Source of the DNA: Malaya genurostris
Taxonomy: Eukaryota; Arthropoda; Insecta; Diptera; Culicidae
Length of the DNA stretch: 64,000 nucleotides
Assembly (NCBI RefSeq): GCF_030247185.1
Contig: NC_080571.1
Coordinates: forward strand, 41,834,002 to 41,898,001
Direction of reading: 5' to 3'
In this document: one piece after another, positions 23,635 to 35,115 of the stretch
How positions within the stretch are numbered: the first letter of the stretch is position 1
Layout of the letters: every line of letters starts with the position of its first letter
Translations under genes and position numbers: made by a program
The notes under the pieces: generated by a model
What the model was told of the DNA's origin: nothing
Seen by the model: only the letters and a program-made list of their open reading frames with translations
Databases searched by the model: none

Positions 23635-24165
23635 AAATGCTTAGCAGATCATCAGACTCGACCTTCTCCGATTTGGATGAAAATTTGCACTATGGCTTCA
23701 GTATGGCAAACCATAAGTTTTGAACCGATTGAGAGGTCAATCCGACTCACGACTGATTTTTAAAAAGGGTGTATGTATTTTTGCATTTCACAAAAATAAC
23801 CTTTTTTCAAATCGTTGTAACTCGGAAACCGTTAATTGTAGAAAAAATGGCGTTCAGGAAGAAGTTGTAGAGAATCGATTGGGCATTCTAAAAAAATATA
23901 CACTGAAAATTTTTTTTGATTTTTTTCTCAATAATTACAAAATAATCCGAAAAAGTTAAATATAAAAAAATCAGGATTTTAATTTTTTTTATAGTTTTTA
24001 TTTTAAAGCTGTTAGTAAAACCTACAGAGTGATGGCTATCCCATCCGTGCCTTCTGAAAAATGAAGAAGTTGCAGCTAAAACAATTTACATATATTCGAA
24101 ATTTGAAGTTTTCAGCCATTAATCCGTAGGTTTTAATAAGAGCTTTAAAATAGAAATTATCAAAA
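23635..24165. repeat. Dispersed repeat with internal foldback, copy 1
   Basis: Most of this segment is repeated in inverse orientation at 52280-52760, for example GACTCGACCTTCTCCGATTT here and AAATCGGAGAAGGTCGAGCC there. In addition, 23990-24038 and 24117-24165 form an inverted repeat of about 48 bp with an 80-bp spacer. Non-coding. Confidence 0.75.
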
Positions 24166-24199
24166 AAAAATCGAAACCCAATTGTTTTTTTTTACCGTA

Positions 24200-25448
24200 A
24201 AGACTGTCCCAGAAAGTATGGACGCAACCAAAAACCGCTGCCATTTCGCAATGGTTCAGAATCTGTCAATTTTTATGGCTGCGTCCTGTTGTTTACACTC
24301 TTCTCTAACCACTTGTGCAGTTGTTTATTCGTTTTCATTAGTTTGTTTCGAAATGCGTGGACTTTCAGCAGAACAACGTCGAAAAATTGTGTACATAACG
24401 CGGACTGTCACTGAGAAAGATGGCAAAAATGGAAGGAGTAAGTGAGAAAGCCGTGCGAAATGCAATCAGGAAGTTCGGTGAGGACAACACCTTTGAGGAT
24501 AAACCGAAAACGGGTCGAGGTCCTGCTAACCCTCAGTTGGATAAACGTATACTGAAGGCGTTCGAGCAAATGAAGGAGGTTTCAGTTCGGGATGTGGCCA
24601 AAAAAGTGGGCTCTTCGAAGTCAAATGTTCTCCGTGCTAAAGAACGTGCTAAAACGTAATCTGAAACAAGAAGTATCGATCAGGCCGAGGGTTCGAAAGC
24701 TGTACAATACGATTCTTGCTGGAAATTTGAACTGCATAATCATGGATGACGAAACCTACGTGAAACTCGATTACAAATCCTTGCCGGGATCACAATATTA
24801 TACGGTGCGAGAAGGGCAAGTGTTAAACCAGTCCGAGACATCGATTGAAGTCGAAAAATTTGGTAAGAAAGCTATGGTCTGGCAAGTAATTTGTAGCTGC
24901 GGTAAGATTTCCCCTTTAATCACCACTGCTTCAATGTACAGCGAAATATACAACAAGGGATGTTTACAAAAACGACTTCTTCTCATGATTCGAAGCCACA
25001 AGAATCCTGTTGTCTTCTGGCTAGATCTTGCTTCTTACCACTACTCGAAATCAACGGTAGAATGTATACTACCAAAAATGTCACGTTCGTCCCAAAAGAC
25101 ATGAATCCACCAAATTGCCCACAACTACGATCAATTGAGGAATTTTGGGCATTAACGAAGGCACATCTTAGGAAACATGTCTCGGCAGCCGAAACCATTC
25201 AACAGTTCGAAAAAGATTGGAAAAAAGGGTCAAAACTTGTCGCCAAGAAGTCTGTACGGAATTTAATGAGGAACGTTCGCAAGAAGGTGCGCCAGTTAGT
25301 CTACAATGGCTAAGTAGCAAATGTTGAGAATAATATTTTGTTGTTGTAGTCTAATATTATCAGTATATCGAATAAAATTTGAATATCTAACACTTGTGAA
25401 TTATTTACAGCGAAATCAAAGTGCGTCCATACTTTCTGGGACTGTCTT
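24200..25448 (+). mobile_element. ITmD37E-type Tc1/mariner element, copy C, both ends intact
   Basis: A 1249-bp element flanked by TA (24198-24199 and 25449-25450), with inverted ends of about 27 bp starting AAGACTGTCCCAGAAAGTAT and AAGACAGTCCCAGAAAGTAT. The transposase lies on the + strand: MRGLSAEQRRKIVY at 24354, MEGVSEKAVRNAIRKFGEDN, MDDETY, FWLDLAS and SIEEFW. Relative to copies A and B it has small deletions near 24394 and 24651 (the latter removing about a dozen codons) and loses one G near 25064, each disrupting the frame. It is inactive, but it is the best guide to the complete termini. Confidence 0.92.
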
Positions 25449-25450
25449 TA

Positions 25451-26640
25451 TATTTTTTGGTTATTGTGTGTGAAATGCTTTCTTGTGAAACGATATCATA
25501 TGAGTGAGACTATCGTTGCGTTTCCTAAACAGGTACGTAGTTTTCTTCAACCACGTAACATTTTGAATTGGGCTTCATCACATCCAGAGTAGTTCAATTG
25601 GCGAACGTAGTTCTTCCATTAAGCACTGTTTAAATACAATAGTGTTCTACTAGCATTGCACATTCTTCTAGCAGTAAATAAGCAGATAATCACTTTAAAT
25701 GCACACTACAAAATAAATAGCCAAGTAGCTTGCCAAAAATGGCTTTACCGCAGCGATGACAGATTTACGGATTCGGAGATTTTCTACGAGTCTACGGGCT
25801 AAGTGATATGATAAGTTGTATTGATTTTCAATGTGTGCGCGTGTGTGTATGTGTGTTTGCGTATAAGGAAATCGGCCGCGTTCAGTACACAACCCTATGA
25901 TTTTTTCAGAAAAAGTAGGTAATTTTTAACCTCTATGCTTGTAGTAATTCTGTAATATACTAATTTTATATCGTACTACATTGTGTAAAAAAAAAACAAA
26001 CTTGGCAGCGTTAGGAAAGTAGACGATTGATTTCAGTCTGAAAAAATTGTCGAACGCACCTGTTATCTTAAAGAAGAAGAAAAAATCGATAGGTAATGTC
26101 AGAGACATAGCTGGGTGACGTGAATACGTGAATATCTTCACACTTCTGAATATCTGAAATCGTTCTCATATATTTGTATGTTGTGTGAATTGTTCAAGGT
26201 TTCATTTCATTACTTGCATAAGTGTAACGGTGCACCTATACCAAAGAAGAAAACCGAGTTATTTGTGATTTATGAAATTTTTTTCATGAATTGCTGATCA
26301 TATTTCCGATAGCATACAGAAAAAAAATGTTATTGGGTTAAGAACAACAAGAGATTTTCACGATTGAGTTCTGCTCATTCTTGTACAGGGTAAGTTTTAA
26401 AAAGGTGCCCCATAGTAAAGTGAGTCATATTTACGACAAAATCAATTCCTGCTATTATTGCTTACAACTCAATATCTCTATCCAACAAGAAATACTTTCA
26501 AATACCAAACAGTAAAAATGGAAACCTACGGGAAAATATTCCTCAGGGGTAGAACTGTAACCAGCGACCATATTCAAACCGTGGAAATGCTTTACCATTG
26601 AGCTACAGTGAAACGCATATTCAAGCAAATTAGTTTGTTT
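25451..26640. repeat. Repeat fragments and spacer
   Basis: 26090-26445 is a shortened copy of the 1975-2885 repeat family, with GTCAGAGACATAGCTGGGTG at one end and GGTGCCCCATAGTAAAGTGA at the other. At 26530-26620 on the - strand a tRNA-like block reads TAGCTCAATGGTAAAGC followed by GGTTACAGTTCTACCCC. This is a degenerate A-box/B-box pair, either a tRNA pseudogene or a SINE head. The remainder is unassigned. Confidence 0.45.
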
Positions 26641-27375
26641 TAACACATGAACAACCGCGTATTGAGTGCTGCGTATAACAGTTAATTGCTTTTATGTTTT
26701 CCTGCATACTATTAAATGAATAATTATCGTACGATGCTTCTCAAAATAGATATAATCAGTAAAGCCGATCGCAGTGCATTTTCAGTGGCGTGAAGGATGT
26801 AGCACAAGGCCACAACAACCGCGCCAAATGCACTTGAAAAGTCCAGTCTGCAACGCAAACCAACGCAACAGGGCACACGATAGACGCACTGGCGGAACAC
26901 GGTTCACCTGTACCGGAGTAGAGAAAGAAATAGAAAGAGATAGAGAGAGAGCAAGTCAACCCTTATCACGTGTAAGGAAACGTGGCAGAATCGATGGCCA
27001 GATTGGTTACCTGTGGGCGTACGACGTACCGACGGCAGTTCCATGGCCGAACCGGAGCGAGAGAAAAGTACGGCGACGGAGCGGATCAGAAGAGGTACTG
27101 GACCTGCGCCGTTTGGTGTCAACATCGTACGATATGTGCCGATGTGCGTTGTTCGCATGCATTTTCGTAGCAGAATACCGCTACCAGACGGTGGTGGTGA
27201 GCAAGAATGGGTGGGCGTAATCAACATCTGATTTTCAGAAACCACGACAACGGCATCGAATTTCATTGTCGGAGAGTTTCCGGAGACGTCAGTATAGACA
27301 AAAAATAAAATGATTCATTCCCACGCGAGAGAAGTATACAGTTTCATTAGCTAAATATTGCGGCAATTTCCAATA
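26641..27375. other. GC-richer unassigned block
   Basis: The part 26774-27270 is clearly richer in G and C than its neighbours and carries overlapping long ORFs on both strands (148 codons on + and 120 on -). Neither looks like a known domain, and opposite-strand openness follows from base composition. A polypurine GAGA-type run lies at 26921-26952. It could be a promoter or 5' exon of an unseen gene. Confidence 0.35.
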
Positions 27376-27804
27376 GCGGCCCTTACACGATCATTAAAAG
27401 TGTCATTACTAAAAAGTAATGGCACTTTTAATGATCGTGTAAGGTCTACGAGTTCAGTAATGATGGAATTGTGGATTTTCCATCATTACCAACATTATTT
27501 CTTCTTCTTATTTTTTTGTGGAAGTGATGAATATCTTTAGAACTATACGCGAAAAAATGACAAAGTGTAGATTTAAATTGTTAATATTTCATTAACCTTA
27601 ACGTTTCAATGGCAAATCAAATTTATTTTCAGCTAAACGAAAATAAAAATATTGCTATTGCTGGAGTAGTTACAAATACTCATCATTAATAATGAACGTG
27701 TAATGCTAAAAAGTAATGATGTACAGTAATGCAGTAATGACGAGCGTTTGAGCAGAAGTGTCATTACTTAGTAATGACACTTTTAATGATCGTGTAAGGG
27801 CCAC
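27376..27804. mobile_element. Hairpin MITE with TA target site
   Basis: A 429-bp element flanked by TA (27374-27375 and 27805-27806). The ends share CCCTTACACGATCATTAAAA and are inverted. The left end is itself a near-perfect hairpin: 27381-27410 pairs with 27415-27447 across a short A-rich loop. The right end has a second smaller hairpin (AGTGTCATTACT/AGTAATGACACT). It has no coding capacity. Confidence 0.85.
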
Positions 27805-28235
27805 TAATGGATCGAAGAATCGCAGCAAACAGTCACGAATGCGCTGACATAAACAACGGGAATTCCGAGCCATCACACCACGTACCGAAGAAAATCTGCC
27901 GATTCGAGAGAAAGAGTCCAAAGAAAGAGGGAAATAATAAAAAAAAGTGGGACATGCACAGCACATGGTTGCGCACAGAACGAATCTGTGTTGCCATAGC
28001 GTAGGAAATGAAACTCCGATCAAATTCGTAACAAATTTCGCCTGTCAACCATCATGAATGAACAATGTGATTTACAGTGAAATTATTAGAAAACATGATG
28101 TTTCACTACAACTGTACCTTGAAGGACAGCAATGAAGTGAGTCTGTTTGTCGGCAAAATAGAATTGTTCGCTGTTAACAGCTCGTCGAAAGATGAAAACA
28201 TTGACAAGCGAAATTTGAATTAAATAACGAAAACC

Positions 28236-30405
28236 TGTTTTAATCCATCTAGTGGTACAAAGATGCCTTTCTCATATTACTCATTACATCAAAAATATTA
28301 CTGTGGAATTCGCAAAAACAACTGTTCATTGAATATAAATAAGAAAGTTTGTTCGGACTTAATGTAACAAACTCTACAATTCCTGTTTACCCTGTAGTTC
28401 CGTAACCGGAAGTAGTATCCACAACAAATTTAGGAATTCCGTATGAAACTGTAAGTCTTTTCCTTTGAACCTACAAGTTTGTGAAAATCAATTTGGCCAT
28501 CTTGAAGGAAAGTGAGTACCCTTTTGCAGTTTTTAATCATCATTTCCATTTCTTCCGAAACGGGATTCAGATGACCGGTATAGCCGAAGTTGGTTTGTTT
28601 GTCAGCAACAAATATGACCTATAAAATTGGAACAGTTTTGAACTGTTCTCCCATGAAAATTAATCATGGTTCGAAAATGCGTTACTTGAAGAATGCATTT
28701 CTTTTGAAGCTCATAACTTTAATTTCTTACTCGGATATCACTTTGAACCCTCTGCTTCAAACGATGTCATAGATTGCTTTATAGATTAATGGTAAAACAA
28801 AAAGCAGATATTGAAAAGCAAGAACTACTGAAAATGTTTACTTGATCCTGAAGCATGTTCATTTAATAATCGTGTTGTTTTACCCACTGACTGATAGAGA
28901 ACGGCTACGCTTTTCATTTGAAAAACATTAATGTTTCATTTTGTTTGAATGTATTCTTACATATTTGATGTGACCGTTGTTGCTAGAATAATATTCCGAG
29001 AGCTAGCGTAAACCAAAAAATAAATTCGATTGTGAATTTGGAACACCATCTAACAAAAATCAGAAAAATATTTTGTTCAACCACTTTTATTAATTTGTTT
29101 CATAGATATAACAACACAAGCTGTATTTATTTACCTAAATATTATAAATAAGACTATTTTTTTGCAAGAATTCGACATAGAGTTTCTTTTTAAGAGGTTG
29201 GATTCACACGTGTTTTTTCGTGCAGTTCGTTTAAGTGTTTAAATTCTGAAACACAAAATCAAAGCTCTAGCAATGAACGCAAGTAAACACGTTATTTTTC
29301 CAAAATTGCTAAAGCCGGGGTAAAATAAATGATACAAAAAAATAATAATAAACACGTTATTCTGGGCGTCGTCGTTTTTCAAAAAACATAATATTTTAAT
29401 TGTTAATGATTTTGATTAAAAGAAGTTCGTCGAGCTTTTCACTGAATTTATGTTGCAAAAATCACACTTAACGCCTGAATTTATGTTGCAAAAATTACCA
29501 TCGTAGTAGAAACACGCCTGAAGTTATACTCAACAACGTCAAGTGCGTTACGATCAAATTTCAGCGAAATCAGTCCAAATACATCATGATCCGAGAAGTT
29601 TTAATCATGGTGTATTATCGTAACATGAAAATATAATATTTTCCCCAAATCATGACTCGTTTTGCTCATTTTTAAAATCGGAATTTTGCCCGTGTGAGCC
29701 TCAATTCAAATTAAGATATGTGAAAATCGGTTCAAGCATCACAGAGAAATCGAAGTGAGTTCTATTTTTTAAGTTTTTCTGCACCACTTTCGGTGCTTCC
29801 GGAACAGAAAAAGGGGGGACCAGTAGTGCCGAATTAAGCTTTTATGCTCACAAACTAACAAGCTCTGCAAACTAGAAGAATTTATCAGACAGTTTTATGG
29901 AATTTGTACCTGTTTTGTGAAAAAATACTGATGAAATTGGTAATTTTCCACTTATCACGGTTTAGTTCCAGAACCGGAGGTCGGATCTGGATAAAATGTT
30001 CTAGAAATTTTTAGGAAACTATAAGACCTTTCGTTTGAATCTTAGTTTGTGAAAATCGGTTGAGCTGTTTCAGAGAAAATTAAATGCACACCTTTTCTCC
30101 AGTTTTTACATATTACCATGTAACTCCGGAACCGGAAGACAGATCCAAATGAAATTCAATAGCTGGCTATGGGACCATAAGTCTTTTTATTTGAATCTTA
30201 GTTTGTGAAAATCGGATCAGCCATCTCCGAGAAAAGTGAGTGCATATTTTTGTTACATACTTACACACATACACACACAGACATTTGTTCAGTTCGTCGA
30301 GCTTAGTCGAATAGTATATGACATTGGGCCCCTCCGGGCCTCGGTTGAAAAGTCTGTTTTCACAGTGATTGCATAGCCTTTCTTTATGAGAAAGGCAAAA
30401 ACAAA
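28236..30405. repeat. Long dispersed repeat with inverted AAAGGC ends and internal degenerate units
   Basis: The left edge reads GATGCCTTTCTCATAT and the right edge TTTATGAGAAAGGCAAAA. The right part (29680-30330) holds degenerate tandem units with GGAACCGGAAG...GAAAATCGGTT spacing, followed by CACACACATACACACA-like and GGGCCCCTCCGGGCCTCGG. The same block recurs at 40285-41107, and edges recur at 9435-9475 and 11195-11240. No protein-coding capacity was found. Confidence 0.65.
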
Positions 30406-31439
30406 TGAACCGAAATTCACCTCGACATCAATATCTGACGAATCTCAGTGCGAGGCCAGTCGAAATGTAATCTCAGCAAAAAAAATCATGATTCACCACT
30501 TGTTTGTCTTCAAGACTACGAAGAGTTCTGTCGGTTAATGAAAGTCTCTCTTTTGTTCACTTCCTCTTTCAATTTATGCTACATTTTGGCACATATCGGA
30601 AGATGGTTCAAGTCATCACATTATTCAAAAATCGGAATGAAAATGTCGAAACTTAGTCTTATATAATCATTCAGAAACCTTACAGTTTAAAAATATTTCC
30701 ATTGTGACTAATTATCGAAAAAAGATGCTTTCGAATTGATGGAAATGAGTGTTAGATAGAAGATTTATTGAAGTTTTGTATATTTTGAATTACAACTTAA
30801 AACTTGGAGTAGATAATTTCTGAGACAAAACCGCGAGATTGACATAGGGCTGCTGTCGAGCTAAATATTGGATAAAAATCTGTGTCTTAATACTACTCGA
30901 AATCCTGTAGCTGATATTTCGAATTTGCCGAATACGTTCTCTTTCGATGTTCTGAAAAGAACCGTATGAGGCTTCAATTTTGGTCTACGTGATTTATAAA
31001 CGAACTCAAAGCTGATTCCAATCGTCCGTTTCCTACTAACGCAGTAGGCCAGGGAAATACTTGCAGTTAGCTTTGTTCATCCGTCCGGCAGCAGAACTGC
31101 TCACAATGCGGATTGATTCAATACTGAAGCAGTTTTGTGAAGGGTTTTCTTTTTACGCGAACACTGTTCGGTGCATTTTTCCTGTAGCGCAAAGTAGCTG
31201 AATGTTGATTTGTTTGGTGCAAAGTTCGTTACACTAAAATGATGATTTTCACTTCGGATCCACAAGTTTTAACAGTTGAATAATACTAGCTTTTTTGTAA
31301 ACAATTAAAGCCCTCAGAAGAGCTGATTTGTGCAAATTTCTCCGCTGTTCACTTTACGGTATATTTTGCTCCAATGAAAACGACCAGCAGCGGGGCACAT
31401 TGTCGCAAAACATAATTTCCGGTGGCGACACCTGCCAAT
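30406..31439. other. No gene recognised
   Basis: AT-rich spacer with short ORFs lacking domains. The end of it (31255-31430) resembles the interior of the repeat family at 1975-2885. Confidence 0.45.
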
Positions 31440-32470
31440 GAAAAAAGACGGGTGAGTAATGTCACAGACATAACTGGAGGACGTGAATACGAATAAAAAT
31501 GATAAGCGTTTGCATTAGTTGATTGTGTGAGTTTTGCAACTTTTACTGCTGCCTTTCTACTAAATATTGACTTATTGACAACAAATACTTTCTACCACAC
31601 AATTAATCAACGCGGAACAAATGAGTCCAAAAATGTTGTACGGGATTATTTTTTGGCATTCATTCCTCTACGATCCTAAACACTGTTTTGATATAAACGA
31701 TATTATTTAATATATCTGCAAAAATTGCAGTAAGCTAATCAAATTATGCAGATTTGCACAATACTGATGGTTTTAATCTCCGATTTGCAAAGAAGCCATT
31801 TTAATAGTTCTTTAGATAACATTTGAAGCCATTAGAAGGGCTGATTTTGCATAATGTTCCCCATTGTTGTCCGTTTTTCGTTGTATTTTACATCAACGCA
31901 AACGACCAGCAGCAGGATGACGCAATCGATCTCCTTTGAAACTGGCTCTGTGAACGTCCCGCAATTGATTCAATACTGAACTGAATTATTGGTACTGGAA
32001 CTGAGCTCTGGACTTGAATCAACCGGAATGATAAATTTACATAGTAAGAATTCATAGTTTAGTTCTTTGGGAATATATTAGTTCTATAAAGAACCGATTT
32101 ATAGAATTCAGAAAGTGGACCTCAGCTCAAGAACTAAACACTACTAAAAAACTGGCAATTCAGTTCTAGAGCTGAATGCTGAATTTAAAGTTCGAAACTG
32201 AATTTAGCAGTTCAGTTCGGTAGAGAGCGCGATCTGACCGTTTGGGGTTTTAAACAACGACAAAAGGTTTACAACGACAAAAGGTTTATATTGCCGACGA
32301 CTGCTACTACTGACGACCGAAGTCCAAATCAGAGCATTATGTCTGATTTGTTCTGCTGGTGGGAGAACCTCACCTCGACATTCAGTTCCGTCTGAAGCAC
32401 TAGAAGAAATGAACAATTTTCAAAGTTTACCTTTTATACTCGTCCAGTAGATATTCGGAACTGAAATGTG
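31440..32470. repeat. Dispersed repeat family 'GTCAGAGACATAACTGG', copy 3, with degenerate short repeats
   Basis: Begins GGGTGAGTAATGTCACAGAC, and 31740-31960 follows the interior of copy 1 (2210-2400). 31970-32220 is filled with the AACTGAATT-type degenerate repeat. The right terminus is not clear. Confidence 0.55.
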
Positions 32471-32639
32471 CCTGACTATCTCAAAAGCTTCATCCGGATG
32501 CGAAAAAGCGTGATGAATTTTCCTTATTATTTTCAAAAGTTTTAGTAAACTTTGATTTTCAGTTATTTATGGTTCTCTCACGATGTTGAAAATTTAATCA
32601 CAAATTCCTTATCATATTCCCGATAGCTTGGAGAATATT

Positions 32640-32705
32640 ATTTAATGCATAGAACACTGGTCTTACAAACCAGTTGTCGTATGTTTGAACCCCAACCAAG
32701 GATTC
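32640..32705 (+). repeat. tRNA-like SINE head or tRNA pseudogene
   Basis: ACTGGTCTTACAAACCAGT forms an anticodon stem-loop like that of tRNA-Val(TAC), and GTTTGAACCCC resembles the T loop/B box. The acceptor stem and a proper D arm are missing, so this is not a functional tRNA gene. tRNA-derived SINE origin is likely. Confidence 0.4.
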
Positions 32706-33039
32706 CTATTATCAGTGAAATTGATATGAATTGGATGATTGATTTAAGGTGCATTTTTTTGCAATACTCATTTTCACTTCAGATATTTAACCTGGACTTT
32801 TAATGGCGTTTTCGTTTTTAATTTGCACTACACCGGTGCAGTGCTACACTGAGGCATGAATAAACGAACAAAAATGACGAAAACATAAACAGTAACCATT
32901 GACTACAATAAACGATTCCATTGCACAGAGCTACACCAAACTTTTGATAAGTGCTACACCAGTGATATCGGTGCAGAAAAAGTGTAGCACTGGTGTAATG
33001 CAATTGGTAAAAACGAACGGTTTAGGTGCAGCTTTCGCT

Positions 33040-33689
33040 ACACCGCACAGTGGTCCAAAACGGCAATTTCATGCCTTTAATTATTTTTCAGCAAAACCGT
33101 AGACTTTTCATCATTGGTGTCTTATGAAAAGTTGCACGGGTTGTTACTGCGGTTTTATATCCACGGACGGCCATGTTCCAGTACACGTGTAAAGACAGAT
33201 AAAAAAATTAACTTTTTACTGGAAGCAGCTAGAGAATTTTCGTCTTCGACAATATTGTAGAAAATTAAATTTCGTGTAACTTTACTTAAGAAAAATTTTT
33301 TCTAACTCTAGCTGGTTATTAATTTTAGGTGGTTTAAATAATAAAGTTTTAAAAATCAGTTTTTTTGTTCTAACAAGTTTTATATTCTTCTGAGAGTAAT
33401 GAATTTTTCTACAAAACTAGATTTTGTGCAAATACTTAACAGTCTATAACATTTCAAAGTGCTATGATAAATTTCAAAAGAGTTATGAATATTTTTATGT
33501 AAAATACAGTCGAAATTCAAACTTATATATAGCAGAAGAGTGCAAAAACTAACAGATCAAACAGTTTAGGTTGGATAATAATTTCGATTTAGAACAAAAC
33601 CTCGAAGGAATGGTTTGTATCCGATTGTATCCAAGGATTTCATCAATAAATATAACTGGAAAATTTGAAGCCGCTGTAATATAAAACGA

Positions 33690-33725
<36 letters not shown>

Positions 33726-35108
33726 TAAGAATAATAATAACGATAATAATAATGATAAAATTAATAATATGTAACTGTGAATATCTTCAATATATTTTAG
33801 AAATATTTTGTTTTTTATTAGCGATTTTTATTCAGCGATGCTGGTGGAGACATTCAAGATGGCGACGGAATGAAATTAATGTATATCTTGCACGAATTTC
33901 ATGTTTTTCTTAGTTAAAAGTATTTGTTCGCCCAAAGTGGATCAATATCATTAATAAGCATGATGATTTAAGTATTTTAAAGATGTTTTTTATTGTTTTT
34001 TATAGTTTTTACAAATTTTTCCAGCAAGAAATTTCCAGCAATAGTGTAAACATTGCCAGCTGCTGGCGTGTCAGTATACTGACACCAGCATGCTGGCTAC
34101 CACCAATAGTGTAAACGCCACATTTGTCTTTGTTATACAGCACATCCACCAATGTTCACAGGTTAGAGCTCGAGAATCGCCGGTTGCTTTGATGTTGTGT
34201 TATTTTCAAATTGGATTACATTTACAACAATGTGTTAGCTAAGAAAAATTTATTTAATTATAATAAAAAACAAAATATTTCTAAAATATATTGAAGATAT
34301 TCACAATTACATATTATTATTTTTATCATTATTATTATCGTTATTATTATTCTTATTGTTATTATTCTTATTATTATTATTATTCTTATTATTATTATCG
34401 TTATTCTTATTCTTATAGATATTATTTTTATTATTATTACTATTATTATATTCGTTTTATATTACAGCGGCTTCAAATTTTCCAGTTATATTTATTGATG
34501 AAATCCTTGGATACAATCGGATACATACCATTCCTTCGAGGTTTTGTTCTAAATCGAAATTATTATCCAACCTAAACTGTTTGATCTGCTACTTTTTGCA
34601 CTCTTCTGCGATATATAAGTTTGAATTTCGACTGTATTTTACATAAAAATATTCATAAATCTTTTGAAATTTATCATAGCACTTTGAAATGTTATAGATT
34701 GTTAAGTATTTGCACAAAATCTAGTTTTGTAGAAAAATTCATTACTCTCAGAAGAATATAAAACTTGTTAGAACAAAAAAAACTGATTTTTAAAACTTTA
34801 TTATTGAAACCATCTAAAATTAATTAACGGCTAGAGTTAGAAAAAAAATTTCTTAAGTAAAGTTACTCGAAATTTAATTTTCTACAATATTGTCGAAGAC
34901 GAAAATTCTCTAGCTGCTTCCAGTAAATAGTTAATTTTTTTATCTGTCTTTACACGTGTACTGGAACATGGCCGTCCATGTACATAAAACCGCAGTAACA
35001 ACTCGTGCAACTTTTCATAAGACACCAATGATGAAAAGTCTACGGTTTTGCTGAAAAATAATTAAAGGCATGAAATTGCCGTTTTGGACCACTGTGCACC
35101 GGTGTAGT
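33040..35108. repeat. Large foldback (inverted repeat) structure
   Basis: The arm 33040-33822 and the inverted arm 34260-35108 match over most of their length, for example CACAGTGGTCCAAAACGG on the left and its complement on the right. Each carries a (TAA)n-type microsatellite (33690-33760 and 34310-34450), longer on the right. The loop is about 440 bp (33823-34259). CTACACCGGTGCA-type motifs lie at both outer edges (32830 and 35092). Probably a foldback transposon or an inverted duplication. Confidence 0.88.
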
Positions 35109-35115
35109 TTTTTTT

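Noticed and set aside
26774..27220. 148-codon ORF on the + strand as a possible protein gene
   Set aside because: An equally open frame lies on the opposite strand, the composition is low in information and no domain is visible; kept only as a GC-rich block.
32640..32705. Functional tRNA-Val gene
   Set aside because: Only the anticodon arm and a T-loop-like motif are present; the acceptor stem and D arm are not.
34291..34575. 94-codon ORF made almost entirely of Tyr, Ser, Arg and His
   Set aside because: It is the translation of an ATT/TAT-type microsatellite in the foldback arm, not a gene.
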